In this document: one piece after another, positions 8,193 through 15,539 of the stretch
Layout: each line of letters starts with the position of its first letter
How positions within the stretch are numbered: the stretch's first letter is position 1
Source: Bdellovibrionales bacterium
Lineage (GTDB): Bacteria > Bdellovibrionota_G > JALEGL01 > JAGRAY01
Length of the DNA: 22,411 nt
NCBI GenBank assembly: GCA_020434375.1
Contig: JAGRAY010000011.1
Location: 1-22,411 of the forward strand
Direction of reading: 5' to 3'
Notes under the pieces: model-generated
Database searches by the model: none
What the model was told of the DNA's origin: nothing
Seen by the model: only the letters and a program-made list of their open reading frames with translations
Made by a program: the position numbers and the translations under genes

Positions 8193-8855
8193 TTATAACT
8201 CCGACAACTTATTAATTTCGATAATTTCATCGTGAGAAAGCATTTTTTTCTTTTCGATGGCTTGAGTGATAATTTGTACGATTTTTTTTAAACCCTGAAT
8301 TTCAATGTACATACGATGAATATTTGCCGATGACATTAAATTCGTTGTTTCTTTTACATTTAACGTCGGATCATCCGCTTTCTTAGACACATTTGTCGAT
8401 TTAGGTACTACTTCTGCATTTGGGTATATTTTTTGAATGGCTTTTTCAATTGCTTTCGGCGTGGCAACCACACGAAATACGGGAAGGCTCACCATAAATC
8501 TGATTTCATCGATAAGTTTTAGATCAAGAGGGTCTGCGAAGGCCACAAGCAAGTGATTACGTTTATTATACATTTTTGCGGCTATCGGTACCACGAGATG
8601 TTTCTCACAAAAATCAAACCCAATATATTTAGACGCATCCTTTTCCAAATTAAATTTCTGAAGGTCAATAGCTGGAATTCCTGCTAGATCACCTAAAAGC
8701 TTTGTGAGCTGCTCTTGATGGATATATCCAAGTGCCACCATCATTTCGCCTAATTTTATTTTTTTTACTGGTTGCTTCTTGAGAGCATCTTCCAATTGAG
8801 TGGGATTAATAAGCCCTTTTTCGAGCAGAATTTCACCAAATTGCTTCTTTTTCAT
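8193..8855 (-). CDS. Stand-alone MshEN / GspE N-terminal domain protein
   Basis: The 220 residues resemble the N-terminal region of type II secretion or type IV pilus ATPases (GspE/MshE), but no ATPase domain follows. Two tandem MshEN-type motifs are visible: residues 5-28 (QFGEILLEKGLINPTQLEDA, ending KKQ) and 34-57 (KLGEMMVALGYIHQEQLTKL). They keep the LG, G and spaced leucines, while the leading arginine of the known c-di-GMP-binding motif is Q5 and K34. Residues 60-145 continue like the GspE N2 subdomain (VVPIAAKMYNKRNHLLVAFADPLD). A low-complexity linker and a helical C-terminus follow. It could be a c-di-GMP sensor or a scaffold; the sequence does not decide. It begins 13 bases after the lipoprotein stop and sits just upstream of the transporter ATPases. 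Confidence 0.8.
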   Translation of the reverse strand: MKKKQFGEILLEKGLINPTQLEDALKKQPVKKIKLGEMMVALGYIHQEQLTKLLGDLAGIPAIDLQKFNLEKDASKYIGFDFCEKHLVVPIAAKMYNKRNHLLVAFADPLDLKLIDEIRFMVSLPVFRVVATPKAIEKAIQKIYPNAEVVPKSTNVSKKADDPTLNVKETTNLMSSANIHRMYIEIQGLKKIVQIITQAIEKKKMLSHDEIIEINKLSEL

Positions 8856-8868
8856 GAATACCTATAAA

Positions 8869-9522
8869 CTATCGAAGGCCGATCGGGTTATCAAGAAATT
8901 GTACCGATTGAGGCAGCTCTAGTTCAAACCAATTTTCTTTTAGGTCTGGATTCTTTTCGATGCGATCATATTTCCATTTTATCCAACGATCTCCTTTGCA
9001 AAGCTTAAAGCCATGATCCTGCCATTCTAACACTTCACCAGTGTTAAATTTTGCTCGCTTCGGTTGACATTGTTTCGAAAATCTTTCGATCGTCAAATCT
9101 TTAAAATCACCAAGAAAAATATTTATCAGTGTTGTCCACGATACAGCTATATCTAATACGTTGCTTGTATCTTTTGAGTGCTGCGCTCTATAGGCGATGC
9201 CCTTATTCGGTTGAAAAATCGTTAAGACCTCGTTTGATACTGAAAGAACAGTTGACGGAAACCCAACAGCATTCACCTGGGCGTAGATTTTTGTTGCGTT
9301 TGAAACAAGAAGGTCTGTATTTAAAGCTGCTGTGCGCTTTCCGTTTTGAGATACATACAAGGTTCCTGATGCCCGTAAAGTTTGGAGCGCTTCACTGTGT
9401 TTAGTCCATGTTTTTCGACACTGTTCATAGCGTATTTCGTTTAAGGGACTTATATTTTTATGACACGCAAAAACAAGTGCCATCACTACGATAAGACACA
9501 AATTTTTGGAGTTTGGAAACAA
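8869..9522 (-). CDS. Putative LolB-like outer-membrane lipoprotein
   Basis: The 217-residue product has a lipoprotein signal: K6, the hydrophobic stretch LCLIVVMALVF, and a plausible lipobox VFAC at C20. The mature part shows W-x-x-H-x-x-A-L-x-x-L-x-A-S-G near residue 40, alternating beta-strand-like segments (LYVSQNGKRTAALNTDLLVS, IYAQVNAVGFPSTVLSVSNE) and IFLGDF. By eye this resembles LolB or DUF4292-type proteins, which share the LolA fold, but the match is weak. The best start is TTG at 9522, which lies inside the upstream TPR gene. Later starts would remove the signal peptide, so an out-of-frame overlap of up to 65 bp seems real. Pairing with lolA in the same window fits a lipoprotein-insertion role, but this is inference. 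Confidence 0.65.
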   Translation of the reverse strand: MFPNSKNLCLIVVMALVFACHKNISPLNEIRYEQCRKTWTKHSEALQTLRASGTLYVSQNGKRTAALNTDLLVSNATKIYAQVNAVGFPSTVLSVSNEVLTIFQPNKGIAYRAQHSKDTSNVLDIAVSWTTLINIFLGDFKDLTIERFSKQCQPKRAKFNTGEVLEWQDHGFKLCKGDRWIKWKYDRIEKNPDLKENWFELELPQSVQFLDNPIGLR

Positions 9523-11212
9523 TTCTTCGTTTTTCTACATCTTCCGTGGAATTTTTCAAAGCTTCTTCGTACACCTGCTTTGCTTCTTCGAGTTTTCCAA
9601 GCTTGATCAATGTATCACCTAAATGTTCTAAAATAACCGGTTCATTTGGAGCAAGCTCGGTAGCCTTTTTCAATGTGCTTTCTGCCTCACTATACAAACC
9701 TTTTTTGTAATAAACCCAACCTAAGCTATCAACAATGTATCCGTCATTAGGCTTTAGATGAATAGCTTTTAAAACTAGCTTTTCAGCTTCGTCTAAATTA
9801 ATACCCTCTTTTGCGTAAGAAAATCCAAGGTAGTTAAGTGCGTGAGAATGGTTTGGATTAATCGCAATAAGTTCTTTGAAACTTGCCTCAAGTTTTTTGA
9901 AATTATTGGCTTGATCATACAGTTCTCCTAACGCAAAAAGTAAATTTTCACTTTTAGCGTTTGCTTTTCTTTTGGTCTCTAACAAAATAATGGCATCTTC
10001 GAGCCTTTTCTCTTTGGCTAAGAGTTTAGCCATATGAATATTTAGTTGAAGATCTTCAGGTGTTTTAGACAATGCATTTGATAACGTCAGTTTGGCACCC
10101 TTGTGATTACCTTGGTTTTCATAAATAATTGCCACGATCTGGCGCGCGTCGGAGTAATAACGAGATTGAGCTTTGATGCCCTTTAAAAATTTTAGCGCCT
10201 GACTGTATGATTTGTTTCGCTCGTGAATAATGCCAAGATAGTATTTTACCTGATCCGATTCTGGATCGCTCTTAAGCGTGCTATGAAACAAGGATTTAGC
10301 TAGATCGATTCGCTCCTCTCGGAGATACAAAAGCCCCAGTCTAATTTTTAACTCCGAATCTTCGGGTTGCAATTGAATAAGCTGTTTTAATCTGTCTTTG
10401 GCATCGTCATATCTTTTCAAATCTATACATAAGACTGCCAAATGTTTGGCAAGCTCTATATTATCCGGCTCAAGAACAGACGCTTTTTGATAATATTCAA
10501 GTGCTTTTGCTAAATTGTTTTGAAACTCATAAATTAATCCAAGAGCTTTGTAGCTATGAGGAAAGTCTGGATTTAACTCAATAATATGGTTGTAAGCTTC
10601 AATCGCTTGATCCAGTTGATTGGTCTCAGAGTAGACACGTCCCAAGTAATAGTGTGCCAGCTCACTATCTGGATTGCGCGAGATAAATTGTTTAAGAATC
10701 TTGATGGCTTTGGCAAATTGCTTCGTATTGGTATAAATCGTTGTTAGAAAAAGAACATCCTCTCCCGAATCATCTTTATCCAACGAAAGAGATTTTAAAA
10801 ATGCGATCTCAGCTTTTTCGTATGCCATCCGACGTTGATAAATCTGACCCAGCACGGTGTAGGAAATTCTACATGTGTCACATTGTTCAACACCTTTTTT
10901 TGCGAGCTTTTCAGCTTTTTCTAAGTCGTTTGTCTTTAGATATTCCTCGGCGAGTCGCCCTATAATGTAATTCGAATCAGGATCAAGTTTGAGTGCTCTT
11001 TCAAGAGCTTTAATACTCGACAGCGTATCTCCTGCTCTGGACAATCTCTCCTGCTCAATAATAAGATAATAAAGCTCTGACTCCTGTGGGGCTTCGTGCA
11101 AACCCTCGATTTCCAAACGCTCCTGGACTGGTACACGATGAACGCATCCGGCCCCCATCATTAAAACCAAAACCATGCGCAGAAAAACATCCTTGCGCAA
11201 TTTAATATACAT
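9458..11212 (-). CDS. TPR-repeat lipoprotein
   Basis: This is a 584-residue protein with a signal peptide ending in a good lipobox (MVLVLMMGAGC), so it is probably anchored in the outer membrane facing the periplasm. From about residue 45 to 575 it is almost entirely tetratricopeptide repeats of about 34 residues, for example HYYLGRVYSETNQLDQAIEA, SYKALGLIYEFQNNLAKALE and IVDSLGWVYYKKGLYSEAES. These form a superhelical scaffold for protein contacts, and no enzyme domain is visible. The ATG at 11212 is five bases after the rsmE stop, with TAGGG immediately before it. The 3' end overlaps the next lipoprotein gene, and the short cysteine-containing tail (DGTCFCVS) lies outside the repeats. The partner is unknown; the adjacent LolB-like lipoprotein is the obvious candidate. 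Confidence 0.9.
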   Translation of the reverse strand: MYIKLRKDVFLRMVLVLMMGAGCVHRVPVQERLEIEGLHEAPQESELYYLIIEQERLSRAGDTLSSIKALERALKLDPDSNYIIGRLAEEYLKTNDLEKAEKLAKKGVEQCDTCRISYTVLGQIYQRRMAYEKAEIAFLKSLSLDKDDSGEDVLFLTTIYTNTKQFAKAIKILKQFISRNPDSELAHYYLGRVYSETNQLDQAIEAYNHIIELNPDFPHSYKALGLIYEFQNNLAKALEYYQKASVLEPDNIELAKHLAVLCIDLKRYDDAKDRLKQLIQLQPEDSELKIRLGLLYLREERIDLAKSLFHSTLKSDPESDQVKYYLGIIHERNKSYSQALKFLKGIKAQSRYYSDARQIVAIIYENQGNHKGAKLTLSNALSKTPEDLQLNIHMAKLLAKEKRLEDAIILLETKRKANAKSENLLFALGELYDQANNFKKLEASFKELIAINPNHSHALNYLGFSYAKEGINLDEAEKLVLKAIHLKPNDGYIVDSLGWVYYKKGLYSEAESTLKKATELAPNEPVILEHLGDTLIKLGKLEEAKQVYEEALKNSTEDVEKRRIVSKLQKFVSYRSDGTCFCVS

Positions 11213-11217
11213 CCCTA

Positions 11218-11961
11218 CTATTTTAGCACGATCATCGTTGCGACAGCTACGGAAACCACAGCAGCTGTCTCTGCTCTTAAGATGTTAGCGTGTAACATGC
11301 TTGATTTAAACGATTTTTCATGAAACTGAAGTATCTCTTTTTCATGCCACCCTCCCTCTGGGCCAACCGCCAACACGAGATCTACGGTATTTGATTCTGA
11401 AATTTGACCAAGAAGCTCCGGCAATCCTGTTTCAGTGGCACTTTCGTCACATATAATATTGTAGGATCTTTTGGGAAGAGCTTCCCACAGAAAATCTAAT
11501 GAAGTGTAGTACTGAATATTTGGCAAATAAAGACAACCTGACTGTCTGCAGGCTTCCTGAGCAATCTTTGTCCATCTTTCAACAATCTTTGGTTTTTTCA
11601 TCGAAACAGCATAGCGTGTGCAAACAAAAGAAATCGAAGATACGCCAAGTTCCGTAGTTTTTTGAACAATCCAATCGGCCTTGTCTGCTTTGAGTAATCC
11701 TTGAACGAGATGAATTCTGGGTCGCTCAAAATCTTGTGTTTGTCTGTGCTCAATACGAGCCACATAGCTTTGCTTTTTTGTTTGAGTCAAAACGGCTTTT
11801 GCATATTGACCTCGCCCATTGATTAAATGAATTTCGTCTCCGTCTTGCAAACGAAGAACACGCAGCACACGACAGCTTATTGCGTCTATTTCAAGCTGGC
11901 TTCCTACATCTGGAATCGTCTGTACAAAAAGTCGATGGGCGTTTTTTGGGAATCGTTTCAA
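11218..11961 (-). CDS. rsmE: 16S rRNA (uracil1498-N3)-methyltransferase RsmE
   Basis: RsmE is a SPOUT-class SAM-dependent enzyme that methylates N3 of U1498 in 16S rRNA. The 247-residue length is normal. Family signatures are an N-terminal PUA-like part with VLRLQDGDEIHLINGRGQYA, the VQGLLKADKADWIVQKTTEL segment, VGPEGGWHEKEI, which is the knot motif binding SAM, and ILRAETAAVVSVA at the C-terminus. The start is read as TTG at 11961 and overlaps the upstream M28 peptidase stop by four bases (TTGA). No nearby ATG is available without losing family sequence. It probably depends on translation of the preceding gene. Confidence 0.95.
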   Translation of the reverse strand: MKRFPKNAHRLFVQTIPDVGSQLEIDAISCRVLRVLRLQDGDEIHLINGRGQYAKAVLTQTKKQSYVARIEHRQTQDFERPRIHLVQGLLKADKADWIVQKTTELGVSSISFVCTRYAVSMKKPKIVERWTKIAQEACRQSGCLYLPNIQYYTSLDFLWEALPKRSYNIICDESATETGLPELLGQISESNTVDLVLAVGPEGGWHEKEILQFHEKSFKSSMLHANILRAETAAVVSVAVATMIVLK

Positions 11962-13712
11962 TTTCGTGGTTTAAGAGATCTAACTTCTTGTAGAGCTTTC
12001 ATTCGTGTAAGCTCAAATTCGTCACCTTGCTTCCACTGCGCCAAATTCTCTTGATTAGCCAATAACACACCCAAAGCAAATGCTAGCTGAGTATCCTCAA
12101 TAGCTCCGGACAAATTCCAATCTGGACGAACTTCGTCACTGACTTGATGGTAGTGTTCTGATTCAAAACGCTCAAGTTGCTCTTTACCCCAGCCTTTTGG
12201 CCTACCCACGACCTCGACACCGGATTGAAAAAATGCAGATGGTATGCCTATTTTAGCCATATTAAATTGGTCAGATCGATAAAAAAATCCACGATCTGGA
12301 TATAGATCTGCTTTCACGTAGCGCCCTTGATCCTTTGCAAGCTGCGTAATCAGATCATCTAGCGATGACTTACCTTTTCCTATGACGATCAAATCTTTTG
12401 TTTTTCCGAAGATGTGAACACCGTCGATGTTAATGGCAGCAGTAACTCGTCCAGGGTGAACAACAGGATATCTAGAAAGATACTCTGAACCTAAAAGGCC
12501 TTGCTCTTCAGCACCTACAGCTATAAATAATATCGATCGTTTTGGTTTTGTTTTCAAAGATGTAAAGGCATTGGCAATTGCTAACACCGAAGCCACCCCC
12601 GATGCATTGTCAACTGCACCGTTACAAATCGTGTCTTTCTTATTTAAATCTTTTTCACACACGCCCAGATGATCATGGTGGGCCAAATACATAACGTACT
12701 GATCTTTTAGTTTTTCGTCAGAACCCTTCAAAACACCCAGAACGTTAGCCGTCTTAACCTGCTGAATTTTGTTTTTCATAGTTAAAGAAAGAGTCGTTCC
12801 TAAATTAATTGGCTTAAAGTCTCTTTGATTAGCTGCTTTGAGAAGCTCATTCCACTTCTTTCCAGAAGACTCTACGATATTTTTGGTTGCAGCTTCAGTG
12901 ATCCATCCCATGACTGGCAACGTCTCTTCTTCTGGTTTAGGTAGATAAAATTGCTCACTCGAAAAGGAATTTTGAACAACCTTCCAAGCGTAACCTGCTG
13001 AATCAGTAGTGTGGATAACAATCGCTCCTAAGGCTTTTTTCCTTGAGGCCATTTCAAACTTATAAGTCCATCGACCATAGTAAAGCCTTGTGTTTCCTTT
13101 GAAAAGTGCCGGGTCATGGGATGGATCATTGTTAAGAAAAACTAAAATTTTTCCCTTAAGGTTAGCATCTTTGTAGTCATTCCATTGATATTCTGGCGCC
13201 TCTATCCCGTACCCCACAAAAACAAGTTCTGCGTTATTAATATTCACAGCTCGTTCTATTTGAACGCCCGTACTCAAAATAATATCTTGAGGCGACGCTA
13301 GCGAAATACGCTGAGCACCACTGTGAAAAGATATTGTCGTGGGTGCTACGGTGGTTATACCAACAAGGCCAAATTCTTGAATCCAATTTTTATTGGGCAT
13401 AATCGGACTTAAACCAAGAATTTCGTATTGGGTCGCAACATATGCCTGCGCAAGCTTATCACCTCGAGAGCCAGGAGATCGTCCTTCCAGAAGGTCATCG
13501 GATAAAAATCTGGTGTGCCCTAAAATAACATTGGATTGAATTTGCTCAACACTCAATCTCGCATCCTTAGGTAACCCACTAAAAGAAAACGCAAAAAAAG
13601 GAACCGCCAAAATGACAACGGCAATAACAGACTTAAGCGAACACAAATTCCAGGTACTCACTGCTAATTTACTACGAATAATTTTTTTTAATCCAAAATA
13701 TGGATTTCTCAT
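11958..13712 (-). CDS. Exported M28-family zinc metallopeptidase with PA-like insert
   Basis: This is a 584-residue aminopeptidase-like enzyme. The N-terminus has a signal or anchor segment at about 28-45 (VIAVVILAVPFFAFSFSG), preceded by basic residues, so it acts outside the inner membrane. A protease-associated-type region covers about 150-270 (AELVFVGYGIEAPEYQWNDY, GKILVFLNNDP). The M28 catalytic domain follows with the dinuclear zinc site: H345 and D347 in AHHDHLG, D368 in VDNASG, E402 and E403 in GAEEQG, D430 in INIDGVH, and H522 in YHQVSDE. All key residues are present. Peptide release in the periplasm could feed the peptide-transporter ATPases in the same operon, but that is a guess from position. 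It overlaps both neighbours by four bases. Confidence 0.92.
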   Translation of the reverse strand: MRNPYFGLKKIIRSKLAVSTWNLCSLKSVIAVVILAVPFFAFSFSGLPKDARLSVEQIQSNVILGHTRFLSDDLLEGRSPGSRGDKLAQAYVATQYEILGLSPIMPNKNWIQEFGLVGITTVAPTTISFHSGAQRISLASPQDIILSTGVQIERAVNINNAELVFVGYGIEAPEYQWNDYKDANLKGKILVFLNNDPSHDPALFKGNTRLYYGRWTYKFEMASRKKALGAIVIHTTDSAGYAWKVVQNSFSSEQFYLPKPEEETLPVMGWITEAATKNIVESSGKKWNELLKAANQRDFKPINLGTTLSLTMKNKIQQVKTANVLGVLKGSDEKLKDQYVMYLAHHDHLGVCEKDLNKKDTICNGAVDNASGVASVLAIANAFTSLKTKPKRSILFIAVGAEEQGLLGSEYLSRYPVVHPGRVTAAINIDGVHIFGKTKDLIVIGKGKSSLDDLITQLAKDQGRYVKADLYPDRGFFYRSDQFNMAKIGIPSAFFQSGVEVVGRPKGWGKEQLERFESEHYHQVSDEVRPDWNLSGAIEDTQLAFALGVLLANQENLAQWKQGDEFELTRMKALQEVRSLKPRN

Positions 13713-14734
13713 AGCTGAGCTTCTGCCATGCGTCCCCGTTTAGCAGTCGATGTTTTCTTAACCGTTTTCTTAGCGGCAAAAAGAGAAGCAGACGGTCCAA
13801 GCAGCATCACTTTCTCAATAGCTCTGTGAAGAGCAGGATCCTTTGCATCCTTTCGAATGGCCTCGATAACGGGAAAAGACTTATTTGGAAGTTTTTCATT
13901 GATGAGCATTCCCTGTGCGTTCAAAACAACACGAGGAATTGCCTGGTCTGCTAATACGTCATTTTTAGTCAAAAATGACATCTTACCTTTTCCATCAACA
14001 AACTTGAAAGATGGCACACGATATTCAAGCTCGTCAGAAGGAGCCTTGTGAGGGGTGCCAAACAGAGCTTGATAATTTTGAATGGTTCTTATGGCATCTT
14101 GGATCGAAAACGAAGGCGGGTTTGATCCGTTGGTTGCCGTCTTGTCTCCATAACCATATTCAATAAATCGAATATAGAGAGGTCTATCTTTTGTAAGTCT
14201 GGCAAAATTGATGATTTCGTCTTCATTAACTCCGGGAAGTAAAAATACATTGATACGTATTTCAGAGAAGTGAAGCCTTTCCACTTTCTCGACGCCATCC
14301 AGCACTCTATATAGGCTGTCATTTCCAGTGATTTTCTGAAACTTCACGAAATTGAGCGTGTCAAAATTAATATCAACCTTTTTTAGTCCAAGTTTTCGAA
14401 GTTGATCTCCAAATGCTTTTAAAAAAGCTCCATTGGTCACCAGTCGAACGTCTTCAACGCCCTTGTGTGCATAAGACGATTTAACAAAATTTGCTGCGTC
14501 TTTTCTTAATAAAGGCTCGCCGCCTTGAATCAAAACTTTTCGAACACCTAACTCTCCAACAATTTTTACAAGCTTTGTCACATCCGATGGTTGGATCGAC
14601 AATTTAGAAGCCATCAAATCCGAATGTTTACCCGTTGGTTTACAATAAAAACAACTCAGATTGCATTCACCTGTCACGGACAATCGAAGGATACGAGTAA
14701 TATTTGCATCAGGGTTCCGAATGCCTACAGCCAT
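13709..14734 (-). CDS. MoaA-like radical SAM protein lacking the auxiliary-cluster cysteines
   Basis: The 341-residue protein follows MoaA (GTP 3',8-cyclase) through most of its length: ILRLSVTGECNLSCFYCKPTG with the SAM cluster C24-x3-C28-x2-C31, then IQGGEPLLRKD, LVTNG, DINFDTLNFVKFQKITG, LLPGVNEDEI and YIRFIEYGYGD. At the C-terminus, where MoaA has C-x2-C-x13-C for a second 4Fe-4S cluster, this protein reads AIPRVVLNAQGMLI. C24, C28 and C31 are its only cysteines. The usual C-terminal Gly-Gly is replaced by a lysine-rich tail. Molybdenum-cofactor synthesis is therefore unlikely and the substrate is unknown. It has the clearest ribosome-binding site of the - strand run (AAGGAG, 14740-14745) and is the first gene of that operon. 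No other moa gene is nearby. Confidence 0.85.
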   Translation of the reverse strand: MAVGIRNPDANITRILRLSVTGECNLSCFYCKPTGKHSDLMASKLSIQPSDVTKLVKIVGELGVRKVLIQGGEPLLRKDAANFVKSSYAHKGVEDVRLVTNGAFLKAFGDQLRKLGLKKVDINFDTLNFVKFQKITGNDSLYRVLDGVEKVERLHFSEIRINVFLLPGVNEDEIINFARLTKDRPLYIRFIEYGYGDKTATNGSNPPSFSIQDAIRTIQNYQALFGTPHKAPSDELEYRVPSFKFVDGKGKMSFLTKNDVLADQAIPRVVLNAQGMLINEKLPNKSFPVIEAIRKDAKDPALHRAIEKVMLLGPSASLFAAKKTVKKTSTAKRGRMAEAQL

Positions 14735-14779
14735 AGTTTCTCCTTAATTTCAGCTTCCACGAATCACAGCAACCATTTT

Positions 14780-14797
14780 TTGACTTAATATTGTCAA
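14780..14797. promoter_or_regulatory. Palindromic operator-like site between divergent genes
   Basis: TTGAC-TTAATATT-GTCAA is an inverted repeat with five-base arms around an AT-rich core. It lies between the - strand radical SAM operon and the + strand gene at 14922. It covers the -35 position of the + strand promoter whose TATAAT is at 14810-14815. Read on the - strand it begins with a perfect TTGACA, but no good -10 follows. A dimeric repressor site, or a chance overlap of two -35 boxes, would both fit. Confidence 0.4.
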
Positions 14798-14809
14798 GTT
14801 GGTGCGATG

Positions 14810-14815
14810 TATAAT
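14810..14815 (+). promoter_or_regulatory. Predicted -10 box for the 14922-addB-addA transcript
   Basis: A perfect TATAAT is preceded by G, with no good -35 at 16-18 bases; the nearest TTGACT is 24 bases away. Transcription would start near 14822 and give a leader of about 100 nt before the ATG at 14922. A strong -10 with a weak -35 is compatible with activator dependence or control through the adjacent palindrome. Confidence 0.4.
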
Positions 14816-14921
14816 CAATCGACACTTTCTTTGTCAAGGCCCCTTTTTTACTATTCTAGAACGTAGACCTATCAATGGTTTACGGTTGATGAATTTTCGT
14901 AAACGCGGTAGAAGGTTCTTT

Positions 14922-15407
14922 ATGTCGGACAATAACTACGATCGTGATAAGCTAAGTTGGCGTGAAATCGATGCACTGAAGAACAAAAGTCGCCACGTTA
15001 AAAATGATTCAAAAGACGATTTGTCCTCGTTTCAAAAAAGGGAGGAAGCGTCCGCAAAGAAGGCACTCGAAAGTCTTTTTGAGCCTAAAAAATCAAAACG
15101 CGAAGCACTCGACTGGAAAAAACTTGAAAAACTAGCTGGGGGTGACTTCTCAAAGCAAGCATCTTTATTTGTAAAGAAACACGGCATGCCTAGAGAGTGG
15201 GATGATCTCTTGAAATTGTTAGATCACCAAGATCACGACTTTGTATTGAGCGTATTAGATCATTTGCGAAAACGCTCGACGCATCAATCAAAAGGCAAAC
15301 TTGATCTTTGCGAATCAAAACTTCGCATATTAAAATTAACAGCCGATCACCCTGAAGTCATAAAACAAATTGATTTGTTATTCGATTTATTTGCAACTCG
15401 GGATTAA
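14922..15407 (+). CDS. Conserved-looking charged protein of unknown function
   Basis: I do not recognise this 161-residue protein. The ATG at 14922 is chosen because AGAAGG (14910-14915) stands six bases before it; the frame is open further upstream, but those starts lack a ribosome-binding site. The N-terminal half is very rich in Lys, Asp, Glu and Ser and probably disordered (LSWREIDALKNKSRHVKND, then KREEASAKKALESLFEPKKS). The second half looks helical (FVKKHGMPREWDDLLKLLDH, HDFVLSVLDHLRKR, LRILKLTADHPEVIKQIDLL). There is no signal peptide or membrane segment and one cysteine. It is probably transcribed with addB, whose frame is the same and continues open directly after this gene's TAA. 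A link to AddAB is suggested only by position. Confidence 0.75.
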   Translation: MSDNNYDRDKLSWREIDALKNKSRHVKNDSKDDLSSFQKREEASAKKALESLFEPKKSKREALDWKKLEKLAGGDFSKQASLFVKKHGMPREWDDLLKLLDHQDHDFVLSVLDHLRKRSTHQSKGKLDLCESKLRILKLTADHPEVIKQIDLLFDLFATRD

Positions 15408-15539
15408 AACATTAATAAGCACTCTCAAGCAAAACTAACCCATGAACTTTGGATAGGGCCATTTTCAGAGCGTTTTGAATCAAGTTTTCTGGAAACTCTC
15501 CATAAGACAAATATTTCAAATCCTTTTGATGCTAAATAT
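15408..15539 (+). other. Open in-frame extension of addB without a conventional start codon
   Basis: After the TAA at 15405-15407 the addB frame has no stop up to the first conventional start, GTG at 15540. From 15441 it encodes HELWIGPFSERFESSFLETL, which looks like the natural N-terminus of this helicase-nuclease family and runs smoothly into KYVLVGSNLLGIH. No ATG, GTG or TTG occurs in this frame here. The rare candidates are ATT (15411), ATA (15453), CTG (15489) and ATT (15513). An out-of-frame ATG at 15442 opens only four codons. The region holds no other feature I can see. Confidence 0.6.

Noticed and set aside
14799..14921. Upstream extension of the 14922 protein (starts at 14799 or 14889)
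   Set aside because: The 14799 start precedes the predicted transcription start, neither has a ribosome-binding site, and ATG 14922 has AGAAGG at ideal spacing.
15442..15456. ATG AAC TTT GGA TAG minigene before addB
   Set aside because: Four codons with no ribosome-binding site. Noted only as a possible frameshift entry to addB, not as a gene.
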